The position numbers and the translations under genes were made by a program. A DNA stretch of 64,000 bases from Candidatus Protochlamydia naegleriophila. GTDB taxonomy: Bacteria > Chlamydiota > Chlamydiia > Chlamydiales > Parachlamydiaceae. The DNA lies in contig NZ_LN879502.1 of assembly GCF_001499655.1 (NCBI RefSeq), positions 558,001-622,000 on the forward strand. Direction: 5' to 3'. This document shows positions 53,210 through 61,328 of this stretch, piece by piece. Position 1 is the first letter of the stretch. The number at the start of each line of letters is the position of its first letter. The notes beneath the pieces were generated by a model. The model was not told the origin of the DNA. It was given only the letters and a program-made list of their open reading frames with translations, and did no database searches.

Positions 53210-54094
53210 TCAGATCACTGCACTAGTTTCTATTCCAACATTCTTTTGCCCCTCGAATGTACAGGATTTGCTATAGCGAAGCTCATTTGCTGAAATGGCT
53301 ACCGTGAGGCTTTTTCCTTCATTGCATTCTTGGCTGCTGAGGCAAAATAATTTCAAAGCCTTAATATTATAGGGATTTCGATCTTGCTCCCGAGTAGTTG
53401 GGGAATCACACAGCATGTCGTAAATGTCTTCATGAGGTTCCTCTTCGATAGAATAAAATCTTGAAGATAGAATCCCCCCTAAGATATAAGATTCGATCGA
53501 AGGCTGCCAGCAGCCCGCATCTAAGAATTGTTTGAAAATGTATTTAACGACATCGCTTGGAGAGTCTAGGCAAGAGAGGTGGGCAACAGCCAGCAAAACT
53601 TCCCCATCGGCCTTTCTCCCTCTCGAGCAAACAGCCAGGCACGTAGCCAGGCCTGTCGTTCCTATGCAGCTATGCTGAAAGGATGAGGTGATTAAAATTT
53701 TTTCCATCCCCACATCTGGAATAGGGCTTTCAAATACTTGTGGATCATTAATTTCTATCATCGTTTGATCGCTAAAGTAAGGCGCATGCTTCTTTACCCT
53801 TTTAGCAAATTGAGTCTCCAGCCACTCTTGCTCAACCGGATCTTCCATAGACTCAGATTCATAGCCGAATGAGTCTACATCTGCATCCTCATCATCTATA
53901 TCCATTTCTGGGATTGCACCCATCTCTGTAGCTCTTGGAACATCAACCGCATCGGATGGATTGTTTTCTTTTTGGGACTCATTCATAAGATCCGGGAGAG
54001 ACGATTCATGATGAGAGCCTTGAGTGAATGAGTCATTTAAAAACGATTGATAATAGTCAGCATAGTAATAGGGGCCAGGGCTAAGGGGAAACAT
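53210..54094 (-). CDS. CheD-like predicted protein-glutamine deamidase, putative effector
   Basis: 294 residues. The first 130 are acidic, Ser/Glu-rich and likely disordered, without a signal peptide. From about 132 a CheD-type core appears: ILITSSFQ, then T-T-G-L-A-T-C with Thr146 and Cys152 at the same six-residue spacing as the CheD catalytic Thr and Cys (T-x-G-L-G-S-C), a hydrophobic strand ending in AHLS with His172, and YILGGILSSRF near 203. CheD deamidates chemoreceptor glutamines, and the same fold serves toxins such as CNF1 and BLF1. No chemotaxis genes are nearby, so a host target is plausible (inference). Monocistronic. Confidence 0.6.
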   Translation of the reverse strand: MFPLSPGPYYYADYYQSFLNDSFTQGSHHESSLPDLMNESQKENNPSDAVDVPRATEMGAIPEMDIDDEDADVDSFGYESESMEDPVEQEWLETQFAKRVKKHAPYFSDQTMIEINDPQVFESPIPDVGMEKILITSSFQHSCIGTTGLATCLAVCSRGRKADGEVLLAVAHLSCLDSPSDVVKYIFKQFLDAGCWQPSIESYILGGILSSRFYSIEEEPHEDIYDMLCDSPTTREQDRNPYNIKALKLFCLSSQECNEGKSLTVAISANELRYSKSCTFEGQKNVGIETSAVI

Positions 54095-54300
54095 AGAGAC
54101 CTTTAATGTAAGGGTAGGGCAAAAGCCTTAGGTGTTAGATAGAATATGTAGAGTAAAATAATTTTAAAATTAGTTAATTGTTGGAGGGTTTTTAAGATTG
54201 TATGCATTTAGATTTTAATTGAAAAGTTATTACAGCTTAAATTACTTGTGATTATCAAAGTCTCTTAAATAATCATTGGCATGATTCGTTTATGCTCCGT

Positions 54301-54348
54301 GATCGCAGGGATTGGCCATGGCCTGTCAATTCCTGCGATCTTTTTATT
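54301..54348 (+). terminator. Hairpin with T run, no obvious gene to terminate
   Basis: GATCGCAGG (54301-54309) pairs with CCTGCGATC (54332-54340), with further pairing inside, followed by TTTTTATT. It reads as a plus-strand terminator, but no plus-strand gene ends here. The 200 bases to the left (54095-54300) show no gene. Confidence 0.6.
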
Positions 54349-54955
54349 GATCTACAGTTGAGCAGGAGCTCGAATGAGAGTATTTATTGTCTTCGATCAA
54401 TAATTCGGCAACGCTGGCTCCGATCAAATATCCTGTAACCACGGGGCTTCCATCTATGCAAAGGGGAACGATTGAATTGTCGGCAACAATTAAATTTTTT
54501 ACACCATAGACATGCCCTTTACTGTCAACGACGCCACCTTGTTCTAAGGGTGTCATTTGGCAATGGCTTTGAAAGTGTTGAGTTTTCTTTAATGAAAAAG
54601 GTCAAGAGGGCTGGATCTGGGAAAGTGAGTTGATAGAACCGATCTTCGGTCTGCAAGCTGAGATTTAGGTTCTTAATGTAGGTTTGAAAGCCTTGTTGAA
54701 GGAGGCTTAGATCGTCTGAGTTAGTGAATTCTCCAAGATTAATCACAAGAGGAGCTAGAGGATCTGGACTATTGATGTTTTACGCTGCCACGGTTTTTGG
54801 GCTGGCATAGATCCAAGGTGCCCAAGGTAATTTCTGGAATGGGATTCAAAGTGGCAAAGCGCCATTCGCGGACGGATGGATTGCCTCCAGGGGCTGAAAG
54901 CCAGGAAATTTGGACAAAAGCCCCGTCGTATCAATAAGATAGGTAAAGCCCTGTC
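54344..54955 (-). pseudogene. Remnant of a GMC-family oxidoreductase (C-terminal part)
   Basis: Three minus-strand frames in turn give the GMC C-terminus: WLSAPGGNPSVREWRFATLN with LDLCQPKNRGSVKH, then SPDPLAPLVINLGEFTN with LQQGFQTYIKNLNLSLQTED, then GGVVDSKGHVYGVKNLIVAD with GSPVVTGYLIGASVAELL, the family's closing block with the catalytic region. GMC enzymes are FAD-dependent alcohol oxidases or choline dehydrogenases. The N-terminal FAD domain is missing and two frame changes interrupt the rest. Confidence 0.85.
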
Positions 54956-54960
54956 TGGAA

Positions 54961-55440
54961 TCAGTGGTTTTTTGCAGAGTCACTCTTGAGGTTCGCCAAT
55001 CTTTGCAGAGCCTCGATAGCATTGATCTCGCTTAGATTAAGCGCAGCAAAAAAATGAGCATCGGCTTTTTCAACGGCAGGCAAGGCCTCTGCTAACTTTT
55101 GAGAGCCTTTAGGCGTTAAAGAAGAGCACTTACTTCTTTCGTCTATCGTTCGAGATCTTTCAATGAGATCTTTGGCTTGAAGGCCTCGCAAAATTTGAGA
55201 AGTGGTGTTGGGATCTAAGCTAGCTTGACGACCGATTGCGGCTTGAGTGGCTGATTGGTCGCTTCTTGTCAGCCAACCAACGGTTGCTAAAATGACAAAT
55301 TGTGGATGGGTAAGCCCGAGCGGTTTCAAAACCCCTTCAATCGCCCTTCGCCAGAGCGTGCTTACATGCCACAGTAAAAAACCCGGGCTGTCTTCTGGAG
55401 CCGGAAAGGCGCTCGAGCGATCAAAATCAAATTGTGTCAT
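54961..55440 (-). CDS. MarR-family transcriptional regulator
   Basis: 159 residues with the winged-helix core: LKPLGLTHPQFVILATVGWL, SATQAAIGRQASLDPNTTSQILRGLQAKDLIER, and the wing TIDERSKCSSLTPKGSQ. Last gene of a three-gene unit; its start overlaps the EVE gene stop by 4 nt (ATGA). It probably regulates its own operon through the long palindrome before the VOC gene. MarR proteins respond to small phenolic or oxidised ligands. Confidence 0.93.
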   Translation of the reverse strand: MTQFDFDRSSAFPAPEDSPGFLLWHVSTLWRRAIEGVLKPLGLTHPQFVILATVGWLTRSDQSATQAAIGRQASLDPNTTSQILRGLQAKDLIERSRTIDERSKCSSLTPKGSQKLAEALPAVEKADAHFFAALNLSEINAIEALQRLANLKSDSAKNH

Positions 55441-55862
55441 GCGAGGATGATTCCCATTTGGGCAGCAATGAATTTAAAATCGCTTGCTGGAATTTTGAAG
55501 CAGCCGCGCCGAAAAGGAAAGCCCCATCGACGCTTGTCCTGGATAAAAGAGAGCTCCTCGATTAATGGCTCAAAGGCCACTTCATTGGCGGCATAAAAAG
55601 TTACATCGCGCCGCCATGGAATGAATGTTTCACTCATCTGAAAAGAATAGGGCTCATTGGCATTGATTCTACCGATGGCCGTGATTTTCCGGCAAGGCTT
55701 AGAACCACCAAATTCTTCTGTAGGGGAGTAGTAGGCAATCCAGTCATCAGGACGCATAAGCTTTAAAGGCGCTGATTTGCCATGACATACTTGGCAAAAT
55801 CCTCCCTCAATTCCTCGCTTAACGTGTTCGCTGCTCGCGACGGCCATCCAATAATTAGTCAT
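55437..55862 (-). CDS. EVE-domain (PUA-like) protein
   Basis: 141 residues from the ATG at 55862 (GGAGAAGGAAGC upstream). EVE landmarks: the opening YWMAVASSEHVKRGIEGGF, the MRPDDWIAYYSP strand, CRKITAIGRI, and the end AASDFKF-type helix with an aromatic cage (RRWGFPFRRGCF). EVE domains bind modified bases in DNA or RNA; this stand-alone form is often in stress operons. Overlaps the VOC stop and the MarR start by 4 nt each, so the three are translationally coupled. Confidence 0.88.
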   Translation of the reverse strand: MTNYWMAVASSEHVKRGIEGGFCQVCHGKSAPLKLMRPDDWIAYYSPTEEFGGSKPCRKITAIGRINANEPYSFQMSETFIPWRRDVTFYAANEVAFEPLIEELSFIQDKRRWGFPFRRGCFKIPASDFKFIAAQMGIILA

Positions 55863-56242
55863 GCTTCCTTCTCCATGCAAAAAATGCGAATGCGATGGCC
55901 ATCGGGATCTAATGCGACAAAAGTGCGACTCATGCCATCCATGGCGACAGGAGCAAGAGTCATGGGAATGCCAAGATCCTGCCACTGATGGAAGAGTGCA
56001 TCAACGCGATCATCCGATTCTTCTGCAAAGCACATTTCAGTGCCGCCACCTAAGACTTGTACGCTCGGTCTGGCAGTGTGCTTGGACCAAAGACCTAGCA
56101 TGACGCCATTTGGAAGCGCAAAAAGAACAAAAGTGGGAGAGCGTTCCACCGGCTGATAACCGAAAAGACCGGCATAAAAAGCTGCGCTTTCTTCCGGATT
56201 GTTCACAAACAAAATAAGATGACTCATCGAAGAATTGAACAT
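55859..56242 (-). CDS. Glyoxalase/bleomycin-resistance (VOC) superfamily protein
   Basis: 127 residues with the two beta-alpha-beta-beta-beta modules of VOC proteins: HLILFVNNPEESAAFYAGLFGYQPVE, then FVLFALPNGVMLGLW, GGGTEMCF and TFVALDPDGHRIRIF. First gene of the VOC-EVE-MarR operon. AAGGAG is 5 nt before the ATG. Without clear catalytic metal ligands it may be a drug-binding or dioxygenase-like member. A 44-nt operator-like palindrome overlaps its promoter region. Confidence 0.9.
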   Translation of the reverse strand: MFNSSMSHLILFVNNPEESAAFYAGLFGYQPVERSPTFVLFALPNGVMLGLWSKHTARPSVQVLGGGTEMCFAEESDDRVDALFHQWQDLGIPMTLAPVAMDGMSRTFVALDPDGHRIRIFCMEKEA

Positions 56243-56251
56243 GCGAACTCC

Positions 56252-56295
56252 TTATTGTACGTGTACGTATTATATAATACGTGTGCGTATAATAA
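56252..56295. promoter_or_regulatory. 44-nt imperfect palindrome, candidate MarR operator
   Basis: The two 22-nt halves, centred between 56273 and 56274, match at 18 of 22 positions; the core is ACGTATTAT/ATAATACGT. A TATAAT-like sequence sits at the centre, so binding would block the promoter of the VOC-EVE-MarR unit. It ends 10 nt before the VOC start. Confidence 0.75.
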
Positions 56296-56449
56296 GGCAA
56301 CAGTATTTTTAAGGCATTGATAATCTGGTTCTAGGGTTTGCTTTAAGGGGTATTTCAATTGATGTTGACAGCAACAGTGATCTTCATTAGGGTTGTGGCA
56401 CAAAAACACCTAAAATATGGCTAAGACCTCTCAATTTGGAGTCCGCTCT

Positions 56450-57019
56450 ATGTCTACGCGTTGTCGTTGGGTACAATTAAATAATCCCTTATATGTTGCC
56501 TATCACGATCTGGAGTGGGGGGTGCCCGTGCACGATGACCGTACTCACTTTGAATTTTTAATTTTAGAAGGAGCGCAAGCGGGTTTGAGTTGGCAAACGA
56601 TTCTTCAAAGGCGCGAAAACTATCGGAAAGCCTTTGAGGCGTTTAATCCAGCCAAAGTAGCTGACTTTGATGCTCAAAGAGTGGAGGAGTTGCTCGGCAA
56701 TGAAGGCATCATTCGCAATCGGTTGAAGGTCGAATCATCTATTAAAAATGCACGTCATTTTTTAGCCATTCAAGAGGAATTTGGCAGTTTTGATGCGTAT
56801 ATCTGGCAGTTTGTCGATGGGCGTCCTATTCAAAATCATTGGGATACGATTCAAAAGGTTCCGGCTGAAACTAAAGAATCGTTGGCATTGAGCAAGGATT
56901 TAAAAAAACGGGGATTTAAATTTGTCGGTTCTACCATCATGTATGCCTATATGCAGGCCATTGGAATGGTCAATGATCATACCACAGACTGTTTTCGTTA
57001 CCCTCAACTAATCGATTAA
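56450..57019 (+). CDS. tag: DNA-3-methyladenine glycosylase I
   Basis: 189 residues from the ATG at 56450 (GGAG upstream); an ATG at 56417 would add 11 untypical residues. Removes 3-methyladenine from alkylated DNA. Characteristic blocks: CRWVQLNNPLYVAYHDLEWGVP, LEGAQAGLSWQTILQRRENY, and the C-terminal zinc ligands in NDHTTDCF. It is 3 nt upstream of the HD gene, so the two are one transcript, perhaps a nucleotide/DNA-maintenance unit. Confidence 0.96.
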   Translation: MSTRCRWVQLNNPLYVAYHDLEWGVPVHDDRTHFEFLILEGAQAGLSWQTILQRRENYRKAFEAFNPAKVADFDAQRVEELLGNEGIIRNRLKVESSIKNARHFLAIQEEFGSFDAYIWQFVDGRPIQNHWDTIQKVPAETKESLALSKDLKKRGFKFVGSTIMYAYMQAIGMVNDHTTDCFRYPQLID

Positions 57020-57022
57020 GCT

Positions 57023-58153
57023 ATGAAACATGTACAGTTGATTTTTCGAATTGTTATGGCTTGCTTATGCTGCCGCTTAACGGCCGCGCCTCACACTGTT
57101 GAAGAAGGAAGCTCTTTAGAGACTTTTTTGGGTATCGATCATCAGGTTTCTCCTATTATTGAGGAACTTATTGCGAGCCCAGTCATGCAGCGCTTAAAGG
57201 GAATAGACCAATCGGGCATTACGCGTTACTTTCACAATTTGCCGGCTTTTAACCGCTATGATCATTCTTTAGGCGTTTATATGCTTCTCAGGCGCTATGG
57301 TGCATCTTTAGATGAGTGTGTTGCCGGGCTTTTGCATGATGCTTCTCATACGGTTTTTTCACATGTTGGCGACTTTGTTTTCGGACAAGGAGTGACAGAA
57401 GGGGAGGCTTATCAGGACTGCATCCATGACTGGTACCTCTCTCAGCAAGGAGTCGCAGCCATTTTGGCGCCTCATGGCTTAACGATTGAACAAATAAATC
57501 CCAAGCAGCCCTCTTTCAAAGCCTTGGAACAAGATCTGCCAGATATGTGTGCAGACCGCATTGAATATAACCTTCATACGGGCTATTTGTTCGGCCTTCT
57601 CTCGTATGAAGAGGTGGAAGAGATTTTAGAGGATTTACATTTCGAATCTCCCTGCTGGTTTTTTCACACACCTGCGCTTGCGAGACGCTTTGCAGAACTG
57701 TCGCTTTATTTTACAGAACATTTATGGGCCAGCGCAGAAAATCTAATCGCCTACTATTGGGGAGCAGAAGCCTTGAAAAGGGCGATCGCCTTAAATGAAA
57801 TATCTGTAGACGACTTTCACTTTTCAATTGATTCACACATTTTAATGAAGTTGGCAGAGAGTCGGGATGCGCTCATTCAAGACTATCTCAATTTCTGCCG
57901 CAATCCCTGGCTTGGAGCCATCTTCACGGAAGCTTGTGAAGCCGATCTCACTTTAAAGAGAAAGTTTAGGGGCATCGATCCGCTTGTTAAGCAAAATGGC
58001 ACATGCCTTCGATTGAGCCATATCGATGCTGTATTTAAAGACTATTATCATGCTGCCAAAGAACGTGTAAGCCATCCATTTTATATTAAGTTCTATAAGG
58101 ATTCTGACAGGGATCTAGCAGATTTTTGCTTCAGCCTCTGTGACCCCGAATGA
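57023..58153 (+). CDS. HD-domain phosphohydrolase with an N-terminal signal sequence
   Basis: 376 residues. The first 22 look like a signal peptide (hydrophobic IVMACLCC, cleavage near LTAA). The HD core follows: RYDHSLGVYMLL with the first His, AGLLHDASHTVFSHVGD with the HD pair, and DRIEYN further on. It resembles dNTPase-like HD proteins (YdhJ/SpoT-distant), which are normally cytoplasmic. If the signal is real, the enzyme acts in the periplasm or host. It starts 3 nt after tag. Substrate unknown. Confidence 0.85.
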   Translation: MKHVQLIFRIVMACLCCRLTAAPHTVEEGSSLETFLGIDHQVSPIIEELIASPVMQRLKGIDQSGITRYFHNLPAFNRYDHSLGVYMLLRRYGASLDECVAGLLHDASHTVFSHVGDFVFGQGVTEGEAYQDCIHDWYLSQQGVAAILAPHGLTIEQINPKQPSFKALEQDLPDMCADRIEYNLHTGYLFGLLSYEEVEEILEDLHFESPCWFFHTPALARRFAELSLYFTEHLWASAENLIAYYWGAEALKRAIALNEISVDDFHFSIDSHILMKLAESRDALIQDYLNFCRNPWLGAIFTEACEADLTLKRKFRGIDPLVKQNGTCLRLSHIDAVFKDYYHAAKERVSHPFYIKFYKDSDRDLADFCFSLCDPE

Positions 58154-58180
58154 GGAGTGCTCTAAAACGTGTAGACTCTT

Positions 58181-59875
58181 TTAAAGGTTTTTGATGGTTA
58201 ATGGCGTTGTGCTGTATTGCCATGCATAGTCTAACTCTCGTTGTATCCAGAAGGCGTCTGTTTGACGGCCTTGCCCTTTCAAACTTTCTAAGAGTCCGAA
58301 AAGAGCGCGCCCATTTCGTGGGTGCCGGGCCAAATCTTGCCGGAAAACCTGTTCTGCGTCCGAATATTTTTTACTACGCAAAAGGGCGCCTCCAAGACTT
58401 TCTCGAACGGGGAAAAACCAATCGGGGGGTTCGTTATAATGAAGCTGATCTTGAACGGCGACTGCCTGTTGGAGCAGTTGAATTGCTTTGTCGCTATCTG
58501 ATAGTTCGGCAATCTTGGCCTGCAAAGTGAGATCGGCAATATCTAAAACAGTGCCAATTTTATTATAGCCAAACGCCGTGTCAGGTGGAATGCTGTCTTT
58601 GCCTTTTAAGAAAAGGGCTTGCTGCGCTTCGGCTTGCTGGATATTTCCAAGAGCGGCAAAAGCGTATGCTTTAGCAAAGTGCCAGAGAATGAGGGTGATC
58701 TTCATATTGGCGGGCGGCGGTGAATAATCGGTGACCTCTTGCCATTTATGAAACCTCAAGAGTGTGAATAGGGAAGTGGGAATGTAATATTCTAATTCCG
58801 GCATCGATTCGAAATGAGGAGCATAGAAGTCATAGAGCTCGTCGCCTGCTTGTTTAGCATCTTCAAAGCGTCCTTCCATACTATATGCGCGCGAAAGAAA
58901 GTAGAGATTATGGCTTAAGTAGTGTAAAGGATAGATTCCACGCATTCCATACTGCTTGATGTAGGCTCGGTCGGCAGCTATTGCCTGTCGATTACACGCG
59001 GCTGCCAAATGATAGTCGCCGACGAGCAGATAGATATGTGCGGGCATATGTAAAATATGGCCAGATCCTGGCAGCAAGCGGCGGAGGCGCTCTGCACTCA
59101 TAAGAGCCCTTTCTGGATTGTTGGAGGCTTCTATAGCATGGATGTAGTAATGATTGGCTCCAAGATGTTCGGGGTCGCGCTTGAGAACCGATTCGAGAAC
59201 GGTGACCAGTTCCAGTGTGCCTTTTCTGGGCTTACCCTCGCTATCCCATTGATTCCATGGGTTTAAATTCAATCCACTTTCGGCAAATAAAGTGGCAGCA
59301 TCTAAATCATCAGGGAATTGATTTTTAACCTGTTCCATTGCAGCATAATAGTCTGCGGCAAGCTGTGGACGATTGGGATTTGGTTCATTCGAATAGCGTT
59401 TGGCAAGGGCTTCGATGTATGCCCTTTCATTGTCTGTTGCGCGAGATGAGAGAACAAGGGCTTTTTGAACAAGTTCATAGGCAGCCTTTGATCTTGTACC
59501 AGTGATATCCATATTGATATTCTGCCCGAGTGCTAAAGCCATGCCCCAGTAGGCCATGGCCAATTCGGGATCGATCTTGGCTGCTTTTTGAAATGACCAG
59601 TAAGCCGCATCATGATTAAACCCGTACACCAATGTTAATCCCTGATCAAAGTAGCGCTGTGCTTCTGGGTTAGAGGTTGTGACAGGATGATAAAGACGTC
59701 CCTGCTCGATAAAAAGAGAAAAGTTAGGGGGTGGATCAAAAGGAAAAGGATCTGCCGGAGCAGCCATTAAAGAGCTGGCGGTTAGCAGGCCTGCTATAAA
59801 CAGGCTGATTGATTTTCTATAACCTGTGTGATTGGTCTTTTTGTTCGGCGTAACTATGCAAGAGAATGCTTTCAT
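58181..59875 (-). CDS. Exported TPR-repeat protein
   Basis: 564 residues with a signal peptide after a 20-residue polar lead (hydrophobic SLFIAGLLTASSL, cleavage near LMAA). The mature part is nearly all helix pairs of TPR type, with clear units at EAQRYFDQGLTLVYGFNHDA, AYWSFQKAAKIDPELAMAYW and, near the C-terminus, YSDAEQVFRQDLARHPRNGR with ALFGLLESLKGQGR. TPR proteins of this type mediate protein contacts in the periplasm; partner unknown. Convergent with the HD gene. The 250 bases upstream (59876-60126) hold no gene I can support. Confidence 0.85.
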   Translation of the reverse strand: MKAFSCIVTPNKKTNHTGYRKSISLFIAGLLTASSLMAAPADPFPFDPPPNFSLFIEQGRLYHPVTTSNPEAQRYFDQGLTLVYGFNHDAAYWSFQKAAKIDPELAMAYWGMALALGQNINMDITGTRSKAAYELVQKALVLSSRATDNERAYIEALAKRYSNEPNPNRPQLAADYYAAMEQVKNQFPDDLDAATLFAESGLNLNPWNQWDSEGKPRKGTLELVTVLESVLKRDPEHLGANHYYIHAIEASNNPERALMSAERLRRLLPGSGHILHMPAHIYLLVGDYHLAAACNRQAIAADRAYIKQYGMRGIYPLHYLSHNLYFLSRAYSMEGRFEDAKQAGDELYDFYAPHFESMPELEYYIPTSLFTLLRFHKWQEVTDYSPPPANMKITLILWHFAKAYAFAALGNIQQAEAQQALFLKGKDSIPPDTAFGYNKIGTVLDIADLTLQAKIAELSDSDKAIQLLQQAVAVQDQLHYNEPPDWFFPVRESLGGALLRSKKYSDAEQVFRQDLARHPRNGRALFGLLESLKGQGRQTDAFWIQRELDYAWQYSTTPLTIKNL

Positions 59876-60126
59876 AAGTTTCCTGCCATTACTTTTTATG
59901 CGTGCTCAAGAAGCTCATAAAAGAGCTTTAAGCTAAGCAAAATCATAAATATTTTGTAATTGCATTAGATAAGATTTGCCAATTCTATTCAACTTTTTAA
60001 AAAAATAATTGTTGATAGAGAGGTGAGCCAATGCGTACGTTAAATAGATTTAGTCTTTTCTCAAATTGTTTAGTTGTCATAATCTAGTAGCCAACCGAGT
60101 CTAATATTTAACGTGGAAGGTGTACG

Positions 60127-60738
60127 ATGTTGAAATGGTTAGTTACAGCTTGCTTGGTTCTGGCGAGCCCGCTTGCTGCAGCAGAAGTAAAAGTTTTGGC
60201 TTTTGCTGGTAGTACGCAAGACAGCTCCTTGAATAAGAAACTTGTTCGCGAAGCGGCTAAAATCGCGGGACAAATGGGTGCTAAGGTTAAAGTCATTGAT
60301 CTTCGCGATTACGAAATCCCTTTTTATGACGCCGACTTAGAATCTTCTCAGGGTATGCCTCAATCAGCCAAGCGACTGCGTCAATTGATGAAGGAAAGCC
60401 ATGCGATCATTATTGCTACGCCAGAGTACAATGGATCGTTGTCAGCGGTCTTGAAAAATGCGATTGACTGGGCGTCCAGAAGCGAGAGCGGGCAGCCATC
60501 AAGAGATGCTTTTTCTGGTAAAAAATTTGCCATTCTGAGCGCTTCGCCAGGCGGTACCGGGGGTGCTAGAGCCTTAGGTCACTTGCGCACTATCATCGAA
60601 AATGTAGGTGGCACGGTTGTATCTACGCAAGTGTCTGTGCCCAACGCCTATCAGGCCTTTAATGAACAAGGCGAACTCCAAGATCCAATCTTGAAAGAAG
60701 GGCTGAAAAAAGAAGTTCAAGAGCTTCTTGCTAAATAA
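60127..60738 (+). CDS. NADPH-dependent FMN reductase-like flavoprotein with a signal peptide
   Basis: 203 residues. An N-terminal signal-type sequence (LKWLVTACLVLASPLAAA) precedes the flavodoxin-like core: AFAGSTQDSSLNKKLV binds the FMN phosphate, IATPEYNGSLSAVLKNAIDWASR is the family signature, and LSASPGGTGGARALGHLR contacts the flavin. GGAAGG before the ATG supports this start, so the extension is real. Enzymes of this family (azoreductase/chromate reductase type) are normally cytosolic. Single-gene unit. Confidence 0.88.
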   Translation: MLKWLVTACLVLASPLAAAEVKVLAFAGSTQDSSLNKKLVREAAKIAGQMGAKVKVIDLRDYEIPFYDADLESSQGMPQSAKRLRQLMKESHAIIIATPEYNGSLSAVLKNAIDWASRSESGQPSRDAFSGKKFAILSASPGGTGGARALGHLRTIIENVGGTVVSTQVSVPNAYQAFNEQGELQDPILKEGLKKEVQELLAK

Positions 60739-60811
60739 AGCCTTCTAGGCTTGCTTGAAGTACGATTGTTTTCAAGCAAGTCCTTATTACGCTTAAGTTT
60801 TAAGGGCAAAG

Positions 60812-61321
60812 TTATTCTCTTATTCTTTTCATCAGCTGCAGCGGCTCTCTCTGGCAAAGCACGACCTGGCAGGGGCTAAATCCGGCTTTTTGATAGCAAC
60901 GAATGGCTGTCAAATTATCTTGACGAGGATCGACTATAGACCCTTCGTAGTATGGATCGATAAACTGGCTTAAAAACTGTATTAGCGCGCGCGTCCCATG
61001 TCCTTTTTGCAGATAGTTTTTTTCTCCAATGTAAAAATCAATCCCAGCTAGCCTTTCAGGTAGGCTTGATAGATCCATTTCATCCCATGGATAATCCTTG
61101 ATCAGATAACTCTGTATGTATCCAATAGGTCTTTCATCGATTGTGATGAGATAGGCCTGAATGCGCTTTTTTTCTAGCCGGGAAGGAAGGTATTTCTCTT
61201 CGATTTCTTTTATAGACCATGCTTTTTGGCCTGAATACCAGCGCTGGATATGGGGCGCATGAAACCAGCCGTGAATAAAGGGCAAATGGGTGGTTTGGAT
61301 GGGCTGAAACGACAGGTGCAT
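60812..61321 (-). CDS. GNAT-family N-acetyltransferase (aminoglycoside AAC(6')-like)
   Basis: About 169 residues from ATG 61321; a TTG at 61354 is possible and would overlap the upstream gene. The pattern WYSGQKAWSIKEIEEKYLPS, IGYIQSYLIKDYPW, GIDFYIGEKNYLQKGHGTRAL and NLTAIRCYQKAGF is that of AAC(6')-type and siderophore-type acetyltransferases, including the acetyl-CoA loop KGHGTRA. Actual substrate is unknown; antibiotic resistance should not be assumed. Coupled to the DsbA-like gene, which ends 7 nt inside or before it. Confidence 0.85.
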   Translation of the reverse strand: MHLSFQPIQTTHLPFIHGWFHAPHIQRWYSGQKAWSIKEIEEKYLPSRLEKKRIQAYLITIDERPIGYIQSYLIKDYPWDEMDLSSLPERLAGIDFYIGEKNYLQKGHGTRALIQFLSQFIDPYYEGSIVDPRQDNLTAIRCYQKAGFSPCQVVLCQREPLQLMKRIRE

Positions 61322-61328
61322 ATAAGCT

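Noticed and set aside
60031-60087. 18-codon frame behind GAGAGGTGAGCC, upstream of the FMN reductase, as a leader peptide
   Set aside because: Too short to judge; no attenuator-like structure or codon bias seen.
60812-61321. GNAT protein as an aminoglycoside-resistance gene
   Set aside because: The fold matches AAC(6')-like enzymes, but many siderophore and housekeeping acetyltransferases look the same; no resistance context.
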